Shown in pieces: positions 35,705-44,500 of a DNA stretch of 64,000 nucleotides (position 1 is its first letter; each line of letters begins with the position of its first letter). This stretch comes from an uncultured Bacteroidales bacterium (GTDB taxonomy: Bacteria; Bacteroidota; Bacteroidia; Bacteroidales; Muribaculaceae): assembly GCA_902774055.1 (NCBI GenBank), contig CACYGX010000014.1, positions 1-64,000 on the forward strand. Reading direction: 5' to 3'. A model generated the notes under the pieces. The model had not been told where the DNA came from and did no database searches. It saw only the letters and a list, made by a program, of their open reading frames with translations. The translations under genes were made by a program, and so were the position numbers.

Positions 35705-37108
35705 ATGTTTAACGTTGCACAACAGTGGAACCGTTGCCTTGACGTCATTAAGGCAAACCTGCCGGCCGAACAATACAAAGTTTGGTTCGCTCCCATTGTT
35801 GCCGTTGACTTCGACCAGGAAAACGACCGTGTGACGCTCAAGGTGCCCTCAAAGTTCTTTGTAGAACAGATTGAGGGACGATATATCACCATTCTCTCAG
35901 CCGCCTTGAAGAAGGTCTTTGGCGAGAACGTCAAGCTCACCTATAAATATAATGTGGTGGGGGCCGATGATGAGAGTGCCGTGGAGCAAGCCGAGGATAA
36001 TTCCAGCGTTAAGCTCAAGCAGGAACTGAAGATTCGCCAGCCGCGTGTCTCCAATCCGTTTGATCACGATGGTCATCTTGAAGACATCGACCCGCAGCTT
36101 AACCCGAAATACACTTTCCAGAACTACTGCACCAGCATGAGCAACAAGCTCGCTGTGAGCATCGGCCATGCCATTGCCGAGCAACCCGAAGTGAAGACCT
36201 ACAACCCCATGTTTGTCTTCGGCACGACGGGTGTGGGCAAGACTCACCTGCTGCAGGCTATCGGTATCAAGCTCAAGGAGGAATATCCGCGCATGAGGGT
36301 GCTCTACGTCTCCTCGAGAGTGTTTGAGAGCCAGTACACCACTGCCGTTGTACAGAAGAAAGTCAACGACTTCATCCGTTTCTATGAGAGCATCGATGTC
36401 CTCTTGCTCGACGACATTCAGTTCCTTGCCGGAAAGCAGAAGACACAGAACACTTTTTTCCATATCTTCAACTATCTGCATCAGCACCAGCGCCAACTGG
36501 TGATGTCAAGCGATTGCCGTCCTAGCGACCTCGATGGTATGGAGCCCAGGCTGCTCTCTCGCTTCAAGTGGGGCATGACGGTAGAGCTGGAAAAGCCCGA
36601 CTATGAGCTCAGGCGACAGTTCCTCGACATGAGGGCCGCACAAGATGGCTTGAAGATTGATGGCGAGGTGCTTGACTTTATCGCAGCCAATGTCACCGAG
36701 AGTGTTCGCGAACTGGAAGGCGTCATGGTAGCCCTGCTGGCCCACGCCACAATGTTGGGACAGGACATCACCATCAGCCTGGCACGTAGCGTCATCGGCA
36801 ACACCGTCAAGGTGAGCCAGCGACAGGTTACCTTTGAGTCGATTACCGAGACCGTCGCCGACTACTATAACCTGCCTACCGAGTTGATTTACGGCAAGTC
36901 ACGCAAGCGCGAAATCAGTGATGCGCGCCAGCTCATCATGTACCTTGCCAAGAAGGAGGCACAGATGTCATCGACCAGCATCGGCGCCAAGCTCGACCGC
37001 ACCCACGCCACCGTGCTGCATGCCTGCATCCAGATTGAGCAGCGCATGTCGATAGAAAAAGATTTCTCACGCGAAGTACAGGCAATTACTGCAAGCCTGA
37101 CTTTATAA
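35705..37108 (+). CDS. dnaA: Chromosomal replication initiator protein DnaA
   Basis: 467 residues. Domain I (N-terminal about 90 residues, WNRCLDVIKANLPAEQYKVW) is followed by a short variable linker. The AAA+ domain starts near NPKYTFQNYC with Walker A GTTGVGKTHLLQAIG and Walker B VLLLDDIQFLAGK. The C-terminal DNA-binding domain carries the DnaA signature GAKLDRTHATVLHACIQIEQ. It opens the origin and also acts as a transcription factor. The gene is monocistronic. Confidence 0.97.
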   Translation: MFNVAQQWNRCLDVIKANLPAEQYKVWFAPIVAVDFDQENDRVTLKVPSKFFVEQIEGRYITILSAALKKVFGENVKLTYKYNVVGADDESAVEQAEDNSSVKLKQELKIRQPRVSNPFDHDGHLEDIDPQLNPKYTFQNYCTSMSNKLAVSIGHAIAEQPEVKTYNPMFVFGTTGVGKTHLLQAIGIKLKEEYPRMRVLYVSSRVFESQYTTAVVQKKVNDFIRFYESIDVLLLDDIQFLAGKQKTQNTFFHIFNYLHQHQRQLVMSSDCRPSDLDGMEPRLLSRFKWGMTVELEKPDYELRRQFLDMRAAQDGLKIDGEVLDFIAANVTESVRELEGVMVALLAHATMLGQDITISLARSVIGNTVKVSQRQVTFESITETVADYYNLPTELIYGKSRKREISDARQLIMYLAKKEAQMSSTSIGAKLDRTHATVLHACIQIEQRMSIEKDFSREVQAITASLTL

Positions 37109-37141
37109 AGTCAAGTAATTAGATTGTCATAATTGACTTAC

Positions 37142-37174
37142 AGAGCCGCAAGTTCATTGCGGCTCTAATTTTTT
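37142..37174 (+). terminator. Rho-independent terminator of dnaA
   Basis: AGAGCCGCAA pairs with TTGCGGCTCT around GTTCA, followed by AATTTTTT. Confidence 0.88.
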
Positions 37175-37372
37175 GCTGAAACGAACCCCGCGTGGCTAAT
37201 GCGAATTTCCCGATTTTTTGCAAATAATTAATTTTGTATCCTAACAAACTCGGCGTAATGGTCATTTTGCAGGATGATTTTTCAAGCCATATATTGGCAA
37301 TCAGAAAAGGTGTGTTGTCTTTGCCGTGAAGCATGAAGCGTAACATGGCTCGGCAGGTGAGCAGCTCGACTG

Positions 37373-37612
37373 ACCTGCGCAAGGCCAGCGGCCTTGACTT
37401 AATATAACCCTAGGGCGCACTGGCCGAAGGTCAGTGTGGCCTAGGGAGTGCTACATAAAAGAGAATGGGCCTCGTAGAGGGCCACTCGGTGCTGATAGTG
37501 GCCCCCTTCAGGGCCCAAAGTTGCTATCATCACTATCCTCACGCCACGAGGACCTACGGTTCTCGCGCCGTGAGGTTAATTCAAGTCAAGGCTTACAGCC
37601 TTGCGCAGGCCT
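37373..37612. repeat. Composite hairpin repeat element, copy B (inverted arms)
   Basis: The element is bounded by inverted arms: GACCTGCGCAAGGCCAGCGG on the left and a diverged reverse complement at 37581-37612. Inside are hairpins CACTGGCCGAAGGTCAGTG, GGGCCTCGTAGAGGGCC, GGCCCCCTTCAGGGCCC and CCTCACG...CGTGAGG. It shares an exact 20-mer and an inverted 29/31 match with the element at 19.6 kb. The rest of the 593-bp gap after dnaA holds a terminator and nothing else I recognise. Confidence 0.65.
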
Positions 37613-37701
37613 GTGGCCTGCAACTGCCATAATGTTATTGATGGTTAACCGCATGGCAACATTTTTGTGCAATTAGCATTTAAAGCCATATTATCGCTTT
37701 T

Positions 37702-38193
37702 TTATAGGAGCTGCAGGGCGATGTGGGCACAGGCCTCGGCATCGGCTAGCGCATGATGGTGGTTGAGCAAGTCAAAGCCACAATAGGCGGCCACGGTGTC
37801 GAGTTTGTGGTCGGGCAGTTGTCTGAGCAGGCGCCTGGCGGCCACGCAGGTGCAGTAGAATTCATAGTCGGGATAATCCATCTGGTAGCAGCGGAAGACG
37901 GCTTTCAGGCAACTCTCGTCAAAGGCTTTGTTGTGGGCAACCAGTGGCAGCCCCGCGATGAGCGGCTTGATCTGTGACCACACGTAGGGGAACACCGGGG
38001 CGCCGTCGGTGTCCTCATGACCCAAGCCGTGGACGCGCTGGCACCAGTAACTGTAGTAGTTGGGCTCGGGCTGGATGAGGGAATAGAATTTGTCCACAAT
38101 CTCGCCATCCCTCACGATGACGATGCCCACCGAGCAAACGCTGGTGCGCTCGCTGTTGGCGGTCTCAAAGTCTATGGCTGCAAAGTTCTGCAT
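37702..38193 (-). CDS. DnaQ-like 3'-5' exonuclease
   Basis: 163 residues from ATG 38193. The frame runs further upstream, but the promoter at 38223-38230 lies inside it. The DEDDh exonuclease motifs are complete: Exo I FAAIDFETANSE, Exo II LVAHNKAFDESCL and Exo III HHALADAEACA. It resembles the epsilon proofreading subunit and stand-alone DnaQ exonucleases of this size. It may serve proofreading or DNA/RNA trimming. It is divergent from gyrA. Confidence 0.9.
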   Translation of the reverse strand: MQNFAAIDFETANSERTSVCSVGIVIVRDGEIVDKFYSLIQPEPNYYSYWCQRVHGLGHEDTDGAPVFPYVWSQIKPLIAGLPLVAHNKAFDESCLKAVFRCYQMDYPDYEFYCTCVAARRLLRQLPDHKLDTVAAYCGFDLLNHHHALADAEACAHIALQLL

Positions 38194-38222
38194 GATCGTC
38201 TCAAATTGGGTGAAAACAAGGG

Positions 38223-38230
38223 CAAAAATA
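38223..38230 (-). promoter_or_regulatory. -7 promoter element for the DnaQ-like exonuclease
   Basis: TATTTTTG on the minus strand, 29 bases before the chosen ATG. Confidence 0.65.
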
Positions 38231-38347
38231 CTAATTTGCAGGACAAAAACACCCCTTCGTCGATAAAATCTTATGCGTTTTAAACATTTTGGGTTCTTTG
38301 TAGTCAAAAAGTGGCGCAAATCCAATTGCCGATTGAAAAAGAATGAG

Positions 38348-38355
38348 TATTTTTG
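38348..38355 (+). promoter_or_regulatory. -7 promoter element for gyrA
   Basis: TATTTTTG, about 97 bases before the gyrA ATG. It is divergent from the exonuclease promoter, leaving about 117 bp between the two. Confidence 0.6.
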
Positions 38356-38451
38356 TAGGTTAAACCTAATGTCGTGGCACGCGTGCTAGCCTGGGGCGGA
38401 ATTTTGCCTGCAGTGCGCTGCCCGGAACAGATTTAAAAGTAAAAAATACAA

Positions 38452-41022
38452 ATGGACAACGATCGAATTCTAGAGATCAACATTGAGAACGAAATGAAGT
38501 CCAGTTACATCGATTACTCGATGTCGGTCATCGTTTCGCGAGCACTACCCGACGTGCGCGACGGCTTCAAGCCGGTGCACCGCAGGGTACTCTACGGCAT
38601 GGACAAGTTGCGCAACTATTCCAATGCTCCCTACAAGAAATCGGCCCGTATTGTGGGTGACGTGCTTGGTAAGTACCACCCCCACGGCGATTCTTCGGTT
38701 TACTTTGCCATGGTCCGCTTGGCTCAGGAATGGGCAATGCGTTATCCGCTAGTTGACGGACAGGGTAACTTCGGTTCGGTGGACGGTGATAGCCCCGCTG
38801 CTATGCGTTACACCGAGGTGCGTCTCGACAAGATGGGCGAGAGCATGATGGAGGACATGGACAAGAACACGGTGGACTTCGTACCAAACTTTGATAACAC
38901 ACTCGAGGAACCCTCGGTATTGCCCACCCGCATTCCTAACCTGCTGGTGAACGGTGCCACGGGTATCGCAGTAGGTATGGCAACCAACATGGCTCCCCAC
39001 AACTTGGGTGAGTGCATCGATGGCTGCCTGGCGATGCTCGAAGATCCCGATATCGAAGTGAGCGAGTTGATGAACTACATCAAGGCTCCCGACTTCCCCA
39101 CGGGCGGCATCATCTATGGCTATCAGGGTGTGAGAGACGCCTTTGAGACCGGTCGCGGACGCATCGTTGTGCGTGCCAAGGCCGAAATCGAGACCGAGCA
39201 CAACCACGAGCGTATCGTGGTCAACGAGATCCCTTATAATGTCAACAAGAAGGATCTTATCGAGAATATCGCACGACTCGTTGAGGAGAAGAGAATCGAA
39301 GGCATTGCCGACATCAATGACGAGAGCGACCGCCACGGTATGCGCATCGTTATCGACGTCAAGAAGGACTTCAACCCCAATGTGCTGCTCAACAAGCTGT
39401 ACAAGATGACCGAGTTGCAGTCTTCGTTCAGTGTCAACAACGTGTGTCTGGTCAAAGGACGCCCCATGTTGCTCAACCTGAAGGAGTTGCTGCACTACTT
39501 CCTGGAGCACCGCCACGATGTGGTAATCCGCCGCACCGAATACGACCTGAAGAAGGCCAAGGAGCGTGCCCATATCCTGGAAGGTCTGATTATCGCCAGT
39601 GACAACATTGATGAGGTTATTGCCATCATCAAGAGCAGCGACTCGACCGAGCATGCTATCCAGCGCCTGTGTGAGCGTTTCAGCCTCACCGAGGTTCAGG
39701 CCCGCGCCATCGTTGAGATGCGCCTGCGCCAGCTCACCGGATTAGAGCAGGAGAAGCTGCACAACGAGTTGGCCGAGGTGCGCAAGACGATTGAGCACCT
39801 GCAGGCTATCCTTGACGATCCCGCCGAGTGCCGCAAGGTCATTGAGGCCGAACTCCTCGAGGTCAAGGAGAAATTTGGCGACGAACGCCGCACCCAGATT
39901 GTTTATTCCAGCGAGGAGATGAACGCTGAGGACTTCTACAGCGACGATCCCATGATCATCACCATCTCCCACTTTGGTTATATCAAGCGCACGCCGCTCA
40001 AGGAGTACCGTGCTCAGGCACGTGGCGGCGTGGGCGCTCGTGGCAGCGACACGCGCGATGAAGACTTCATCGAGTATGTCTACGAAGCCACCAACCACAA
40101 TTACATGTTGTTCTTCACCGCTACGGGACGTTGCTTCTGGCTGCGTGTGTTTGAAATTCCCGAGGGTACCAAGAACAGCAAGGGACGTGCTATCCAGAAT
40201 CTGTTAAACCTGGATGCCGAGAACCGTATCATGGCCTTTGTCCGCGCTACGGCATTGACCGATCCCGAGTATAACCAGTCACATTATATTGTATTTACTA
40301 CCAAGAACGGTATCGTTAAGCGTACGAGCCTGAGTGCTTACTCGCGTCCTCGTGCCAATGGCGTGCGCGCCCTCAACATCGCCGAGGACGACCAGCTCGT
40401 TGGCGCCATCCTCACCGAGGGTAACAGCGAGGTGATTTTGGCCAACAGCAAGGGTTATGCTTTGCGCTTCTCCGAGACTACGGTTCGTGCCATGGGTCGC
40501 ACCGCTACTGGTGTCAAGGGTATGAGACTGAGCCAGGGCGATGAGGTCATCGGCATGATCTGCATGCGTGCCGGCACCCGCGACAACGTGCTCGTCGTTT
40601 CGGAGCAGGGTATGGGCAAGCGCAGTGCTCTTGAGGACTACCGCGTGACCAACCGTGGCGGTAAAGGTGTTAAAACAATTAACATTACCCCCAAGACTGG
40701 CAAGCTAATTGCAATTAAGAATGTGAACGACGATAACGACCTCGTGATTATCAACAAGAGCGGTATCGCCATCAGGCTACGGGTTAGCTCGCTGCGTGTC
40801 GTTGGACGCGCCACCCAGGGTGTAAGGCTCATCAACCTTGAGAAGAAAAACGACGAGATAGCAAGTGTTTGCAAGGTGGATACCGAACCCGAGATGACCG
40901 ACGAGGAAAGCGTTCGTGACGCTTTCACCCAGAACATCTCCGAGGCCCCTGAGATTCCTGAGATTCCTGAGAACTCCGAGAACTCCGAGAACTCAGAAGA
41001 ACAAAAGAACGATAACGAATAA
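38452..41022 (+). CDS. gyrA: DNA gyrase subunit A
   Basis: 856 residues. The N-terminus has [20 protein letters not shown] and the quinolone-region segment [17 protein letters not shown]. The active-site tyrosine lies in [10 protein letters not shown]. The C-terminal beta-pinwheel wraps DNA; its GyrA-box equivalent reads QARGGVG, close to the QRRGGKG consensus, which marks gyrase rather than topoisomerase IV. The last about 45 residues are acidic and end in short tandem repeats ([17 protein letters not shown]). It introduces negative supercoils with GyrB, not in the window. A TPR-protein gene follows after 31 bp. Confidence 0.95.
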   Translation: MDNDRILEINIENEMKSSYIDYSMSVIVSRALPDVRDGFKPVHRRVLYGMDKLRNYSNAPYKKSARIVGDVLGKYHPHGDSSVYFAMVRLAQEWAMRYPLVDGQGNFGSVDGDSPAAMRYTEVRLDKMGESMMEDMDKNTVDFVPNFDNTLEEPSVLPTRIPNLLVNGATGIAVGMATNMAPHNLGECIDGCLAMLEDPDIEVSELMNYIKAPDFPTGGIIYGYQGVRDAFETGRGRIVVRAKAEIETEHNHERIVVNEIPYNVNKKDLIENIARLVEEKRIEGIADINDESDRHGMRIVIDVKKDFNPNVLLNKLYKMTELQSSFSVNNVCLVKGRPMLLNLKELLHYFLEHRHDVVIRRTEYDLKKAKERAHILEGLIIASDNIDEVIAIIKSSDSTEHAIQRLCERFSLTEVQARAIVEMRLRQLTGLEQEKLHNELAEVRKTIEHLQAILDDPAECRKVIEAELLEVKEKFGDERRTQIVYSSEEMNAEDFYSDDPMIITISHFGYIKRTPLKEYRAQARGGVGARGSDTRDEDFIEYVYEATNHNYMLFFTATGRCFWLRVFEIPEGTKNSKGRAIQNLLNLDAENRIMAFVRATALTDPEYNQSHYIVFTTKNGIVKRTSLSAYSRPRANGVRALNIAEDDQLVGAILTEGNSEVILANSKGYALRFSETTVRAMGRTATGVKGMRLSQGDEVIGMICMRAGTRDNVLVVSEQGMGKRSALEDYRVTNRGGKGVKTINITPKTGKLIAIKNVNDDNDLVIINKSGIAIRLRVSSLRVVGRATQGVRLINLEKKNDEIASVCKVDTEPEMTDEESVRDAFTQNISEAPEIPEIPENSENSENSEEQKNDNE

Positions 41023-41053
41023 ACATTATAAACCAACTTAATTGTTAACAAAA

Positions 41054-42190
41054 ATGAAAAAGATGATTCTTTTCGCCGCAGCTGCCATCATGGCGTTCGG
41101 CGCATCGGCTCAGATGAGCCTCGTGAAAGACCTTGCCAAGAAGGCCGCATCAGGCAATCCTCAGGCACTTGCCGAAGTATTGCAGAACATCGAACCCGCC
41201 CTCACCAACCCTGAGAGCGCTGGTGACGTGCTCACTTGGTACACCGCAGGTAAGGCCGCCTTTGGTCTCTATGATGAGTTGTACAAGATGAAACTCATGC
41301 AGCAGCCTGTTGATGACAAGATGATGAATGAGGTGCTGAGTGGTGCCTATCAGTTCTACATGACGGCTCTGCCTCTCGACACTATTATTGAGATGGACAA
41401 GAAGACCGGTCAACCCAAGCTCAATGGTGACGGTACCAAGAAATTTAAGACCAAATACAGCAAGGAGATTATCGGTGCCCTTACTTCTCACATGGGCGAT
41501 ATCGCAAATGCCGGTAACGTTTACTTGCAGAACAGCGACTGGGAGAATGCTGCTGACGCATTCGGTAACTATGCAGACCTCGCTTCGTCAGACTTCGCTA
41601 TCAAGAACGGCGTTGCCGCTGCCGACAGCACTCTGAGCCAGGTTCGATTCTTCCAGGGTTATTCACAGTACCAGATCCAGAAGTTTGCCGAGGCCTATGA
41701 GAACTTTACCAAGGCTCGCAAGCTGGGTTACACCGACAACAACATCGTTGACTTCCAGACCTCGTCGCTGGCCAACATGGTACAGGCCATGCTTGACAAG
41801 AACGAGTATGACAAGGCCAACGCATTCATCGACAACGCTCTGAAGGGTGATCCCATGAACGGTACTCTGCACGACATCAAGGGCTTTACCACCGAGTTGA
41901 CCAAGGGCGTTGAGGCTGCTCTGCCTTTCTATCGTCACGCTACCGAGGTAGATCCCAACTATGCTAACGGTTTCTTTGATGTTGGCCGTTGCCTCTACCT
42001 GATGGCACAGAAGATTATCGATGACAATCCCAATGCTACCAACAAGGAACTTGTTCCCAAGATCAAACCGATCTATGACGAGGCTATTCCTTTCCTGAAG
42101 AAGGCTAGCGAACTTAACCCCGACGACACCAAGGCCAAGAACGTGCTTGATGACATCCTCTACAAGTTTGAGGTCATGGGCGTGAAGTAA
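41054..42190 (+). CDS. Secreted TPR-repeat protein (paralogue 1)
   Basis: 378 residues from ATG 41054, where a clear signal peptide begins (MKKMILFAAAAIMAFGASAQ). The rest is helical with TPR-like pairs (SDWENAADAFGNYADL; FFQGYSQYQIQKFAEAYENF; HATEVDPNYANGFFDVGRCL; KASELNPDDTKAKNVL). TPR proteins bind partner proteins; this one should be periplasmic or outer-membrane associated. It is probably transcribed with gyrA. The next gene is a diverged copy with the same layout (both contain KPALTN/EPALTN near the start and TKYSKE before the repeats). Confidence 0.85.
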   Translation: MKKMILFAAAAIMAFGASAQMSLVKDLAKKAASGNPQALAEVLQNIEPALTNPESAGDVLTWYTAGKAAFGLYDELYKMKLMQQPVDDKMMNEVLSGAYQFYMTALPLDTIIEMDKKTGQPKLNGDGTKKFKTKYSKEIIGALTSHMGDIANAGNVYLQNSDWENAADAFGNYADLASSDFAIKNGVAAADSTLSQVRFFQGYSQYQIQKFAEAYENFTKARKLGYTDNNIVDFQTSSLANMVQAMLDKNEYDKANAFIDNALKGDPMNGTLHDIKGFTTELTKGVEAALPFYRHATEVDPNYANGFFDVGRCLYLMAQKIIDDNPNATNKELVPKIKPIYDEAIPFLKKASELNPDDTKAKNVLDDILYKFEVMGVK

Positions 42191-42221
42191 ACAATCATCC
42201 TTTATACTGAAAATTTGATCG

Positions 42222-42253
42222 GTGGGCGTTGAGGCTTTGGCCTTAGCGCCCAC
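42222..42253 (+). terminator. Strong hairpin between the TPR paralogues
   Basis: GTGGGCG...CGCCCAC with an inner AGGC/GCCT stem. It has no T-run, so termination may be weak or it may stabilise the mRNA end. Confidence 0.5.
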
Positions 42254-42330
42254 ACTGTGTGCGGGTGCCACGCGATGTGTTAAATGCTACTAACGGCCAA
42301 TCGACATTTGCACGTGTATTGAAAAATGAG

Positions 42331-42357
42331 TAATTTTGCGGCGTTTTAAATAGGAGG
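42331..42357 (+). promoter_or_regulatory. -7 promoter element and unusual Shine-Dalgarno for TPR paralogue 2
   Basis: TAATTTTG (42331-42338) is followed by AGGAGG (42352-42357), seven bases before a GTG start. A perfect Shine-Dalgarno is rare in this phylum and supports the non-ATG start. Confidence 0.65.
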
Positions 42358-42364
42358 AACTATT

Positions 42365-43606
42365 GTGAGAAAGAGTGTTAGCATATTTGCTCTGGTATTG
42401 ATGGTATCATTGAATTTGTCAGCCCAGCATCTGCTTGTCGATCAATCAAAGAAGATGCTTAGTGGCTTGACAATGACCGTTGAGACCTATGATAAAGCCT
42501 TTAACAAGTTGAAGCCGGCCCTCACCAACGATGACACCCGTAATCGCGCTGAGACCTGGGCGCTGGCTAACCGCATCAAGGTGGAGCAATATGACAAATA
42601 TATGGACAACCGCCGTGTGGGCAAGAAGATTGACATCAAGGCAATGGGGCACACGCTGATCGATGCCTATGACTACAGCCTGGTCGCTCTCAAACTCGAC
42701 ACGATACATGTGCTCGATAAAAAAGGCCAACCCATCATCGACAAGAAGACCAAACGACCTCAAGTCAAGACCAAGTACAGCAAGGAAGTGGTGAACCGCC
42801 TGGTGTTGCATCACGACGATTACCGCCTGGCTGGTAGTGAACTCTATAATGTGAAGGATTGGGATGGCGCTTACCTGGCATGGGATTACTATTGCAAGAT
42901 GGCGGCGAGAACCGACGATCCGCGATGGATCAAGCCCGATAGCCTTGTGGCCGAGGCCCGTTATTATCAAGGCATCGCAGCATGGCAGAAGGGGGATACC
43001 ATCGATGCCGTGCGCTTGTTCAGCGTCGCCAGACATTCTGGCTACAACCGCAAGGAGGCCTATGATTATGCCCTGGTGTGCCTGAGTGACATGGGAAATG
43101 ATGCTGAGGTCGTGAAACTGGCATGGGAAGCCTTTGTAAAGTTTGGGACTAGCGACCCGCAGTATATCCGCATCTTGATCAACGACTACATCACCCGTGA
43201 GGATTACTCGGGAGCCAATTCACTGATTGACGATGCCATGGAGGCCAACCCCGATGATGACGAGTTGCTCAACCTCAAGGGACTGGTCATGGAGAGTTAC
43301 TATGACATCTATGAGGCATTCCCATATTACCAGCGTTGCATCGAGCTGAATGACAGCAATGCCAGTGGCTTGTTCAACGTGGGGCGCTTTTTCTACAACA
43401 AGGCTCAAGAGACCCGTCAGAACAGTCACCTGTATGGCAGGAAACTGGCCGATCTGGTCAATCCCATCTATCGCGAGGCTTTGCCTTACCTGGAGAAATC
43501 CTACACTATTAATCCTAACAACAAGGACTTGATCAACGCCCTGCGCGACATCTATTACAAACTGGGCGAAGCCGATAAACTCCAAGCTATCGAATCGGCC
43601 CAATAA
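42365..43606 (+). CDS. Secreted TPR-repeat protein (paralogue 2, GTG start)
   Basis: 413 residues from GTG 42365, giving a normal signal peptide (MRKSVSIFALVLMVSLNLSAQ). The next in-frame ATG would cut the signal sequence. TPR-like helices include YLAWDYYCKMAARTDD, ARYYQGIAAWQKGDTIDAVR and AFPYYQRCIELNDSNASGLF. It is homologous to the gene before it and arose by tandem duplication, but has its own promoter and a terminator behind. The binding partner is unknown. Confidence 0.83.
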   Translation: MRKSVSIFALVLMVSLNLSAQHLLVDQSKKMLSGLTMTVETYDKAFNKLKPALTNDDTRNRAETWALANRIKVEQYDKYMDNRRVGKKIDIKAMGHTLIDAYDYSLVALKLDTIHVLDKKGQPIIDKKTKRPQVKTKYSKEVVNRLVLHHDDYRLAGSELYNVKDWDGAYLAWDYYCKMAARTDDPRWIKPDSLVAEARYYQGIAAWQKGDTIDAVRLFSVARHSGYNRKEAYDYALVCLSDMGNDAEVVKLAWEAFVKFGTSDPQYIRILINDYITREDYSGANSLIDDAMEANPDDDELLNLKGLVMESYYDIYEAFPYYQRCIELNDSNASGLFNVGRFFYNKAQETRQNSHLYGRKLADLVNPIYREALPYLEKSYTINPNNKDLINALRDIYYKLGEADKLQAIESAQ

Positions 43607-43630
43607 GCCCATTAATACTACATCACAAAC

Positions 43631-43670
43631 GAAACGGCCTGGTTAACACACTGTGTAACCAGGCCGTTTC
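43631..43670. terminator. Bidirectional terminator between TPR paralogue 2 and lpxA
   Basis: GAAACGGCCTGGTTA pairs perfectly with TAACCAGGCCGTTTC. Both neighbouring genes end here, from opposite strands. Confidence 0.82.
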
Positions 43671-43687
43671 GTTAATGGTTCGAGTGA

Positions 43688-44461
43688 TTAGGGCTTACGG
43701 ACGATGCCGCGCTTGCTGGCGCGGACAAAGTCGATGATGATGTCTCGCTCGGGGCTCGCGGGCAGTTTGCCAGCCTCTTCGAGCGCCTGAGTGACGTTCA
43801 GTCCTGAATCATAGATAGTGCGGTAAACGTCGGCAATCGCATCAATCTGCTCGCTGCTGTAGCCACGGCGATGCAGACCCACCTTGTTCACGCCCTCATA
43901 GGCGATGGGGTAGCGTGCAGCCATGCAGAAGGGCGGAATATCCTTGTTGACCAGAGCGCCACCCTGGATCATCACATGACAACCAATCATTGTGAACTGG
44001 TGAACGAGCGCACCGCCACCGATGATGGCCCAATCGTCGGCTACCACTTCGCCTGCCAGTTGCGAGGCGTTGGACATAATCACGTGGTTTCCCACGACAC
44101 AGTCGTGTGCCACATGGCAGTAGGCCATGATGAGGCAGTTGTTGCCCACGACAGTTTTGCCCTTAGAAGCCGTGCCACGGTGAATGGTGACAAACTCGCG
44201 AATCACCGTATTGTCACCGATGATAGCAACCGTATCTTCCCCTTGGAATTTAAGGTCTTGGGGTATGTCTGAAACTACGGCATTAGAATGAATGTGACAG
44301 TTCTTGCCGATGCGCGCACCACTGCGCACCACGGCGCCACTGTCGATAATGGTTCCGTCACCAATCTCCACATTGGCATCAATGGTCACAAAAGGACCGA
44401 TTTTCACGTCTTTCCCAATTTTAGCGTCAGGGTGAACGACGGCAAACTGATGGATATCCAT
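43688..44461 (-). CDS. lpxA: UDP-N-acetylglucosamine O-acyltransferase
   Basis: 257 residues. The left-handed beta-helix shows hexapeptide repeats (VKIGPFVTIDANVEIGDGTI and onward). The catalytic-histidine region is IMAYCHVAHDCVVGNHVIMS, with the typical C-terminal helices after HRRGYSSEQI. LpxA attaches the first 3-hydroxyacyl chain to UDP-GlcNAc, the first step of lipid A synthesis. It is the last gene of the lpxD-lpxC/fabZ-lpxA operon, 39 bp after lpxC/fabZ, with a CTGAAAA-type repeat in the gap. Confidence 0.95.
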   Translation of the reverse strand: MDIHQFAVVHPDAKIGKDVKIGPFVTIDANVEIGDGTIIDSGAVVRSGARIGKNCHIHSNAVVSDIPQDLKFQGEDTVAIIGDNTVIREFVTIHRGTASKGKTVVGNNCLIMAYCHVAHDCVVGNHVIMSNASQLAGEVVADDWAIIGGGALVHQFTMIGCHVMIQGGALVNKDIPPFCMAARYPIAYEGVNKVGLHRRGYSSEQIDAIADVYRTIYDSGLNVTQALEEAGKLPASPERDIIIDFVRASKRGIVRKP

Positions 44462-44500
44462 ATTTGTAATTTTCAGTTTTCAGTTCTTGGTTGTTGGTTG

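Noticed and set aside
37373-37612. CRISPR array or riboswitch in the gap after dnaA
   Set aside because: The repeats are nested inverted hairpins without regular spacing or unique spacers, and no coding gene follows in the sense direction to be controlled.
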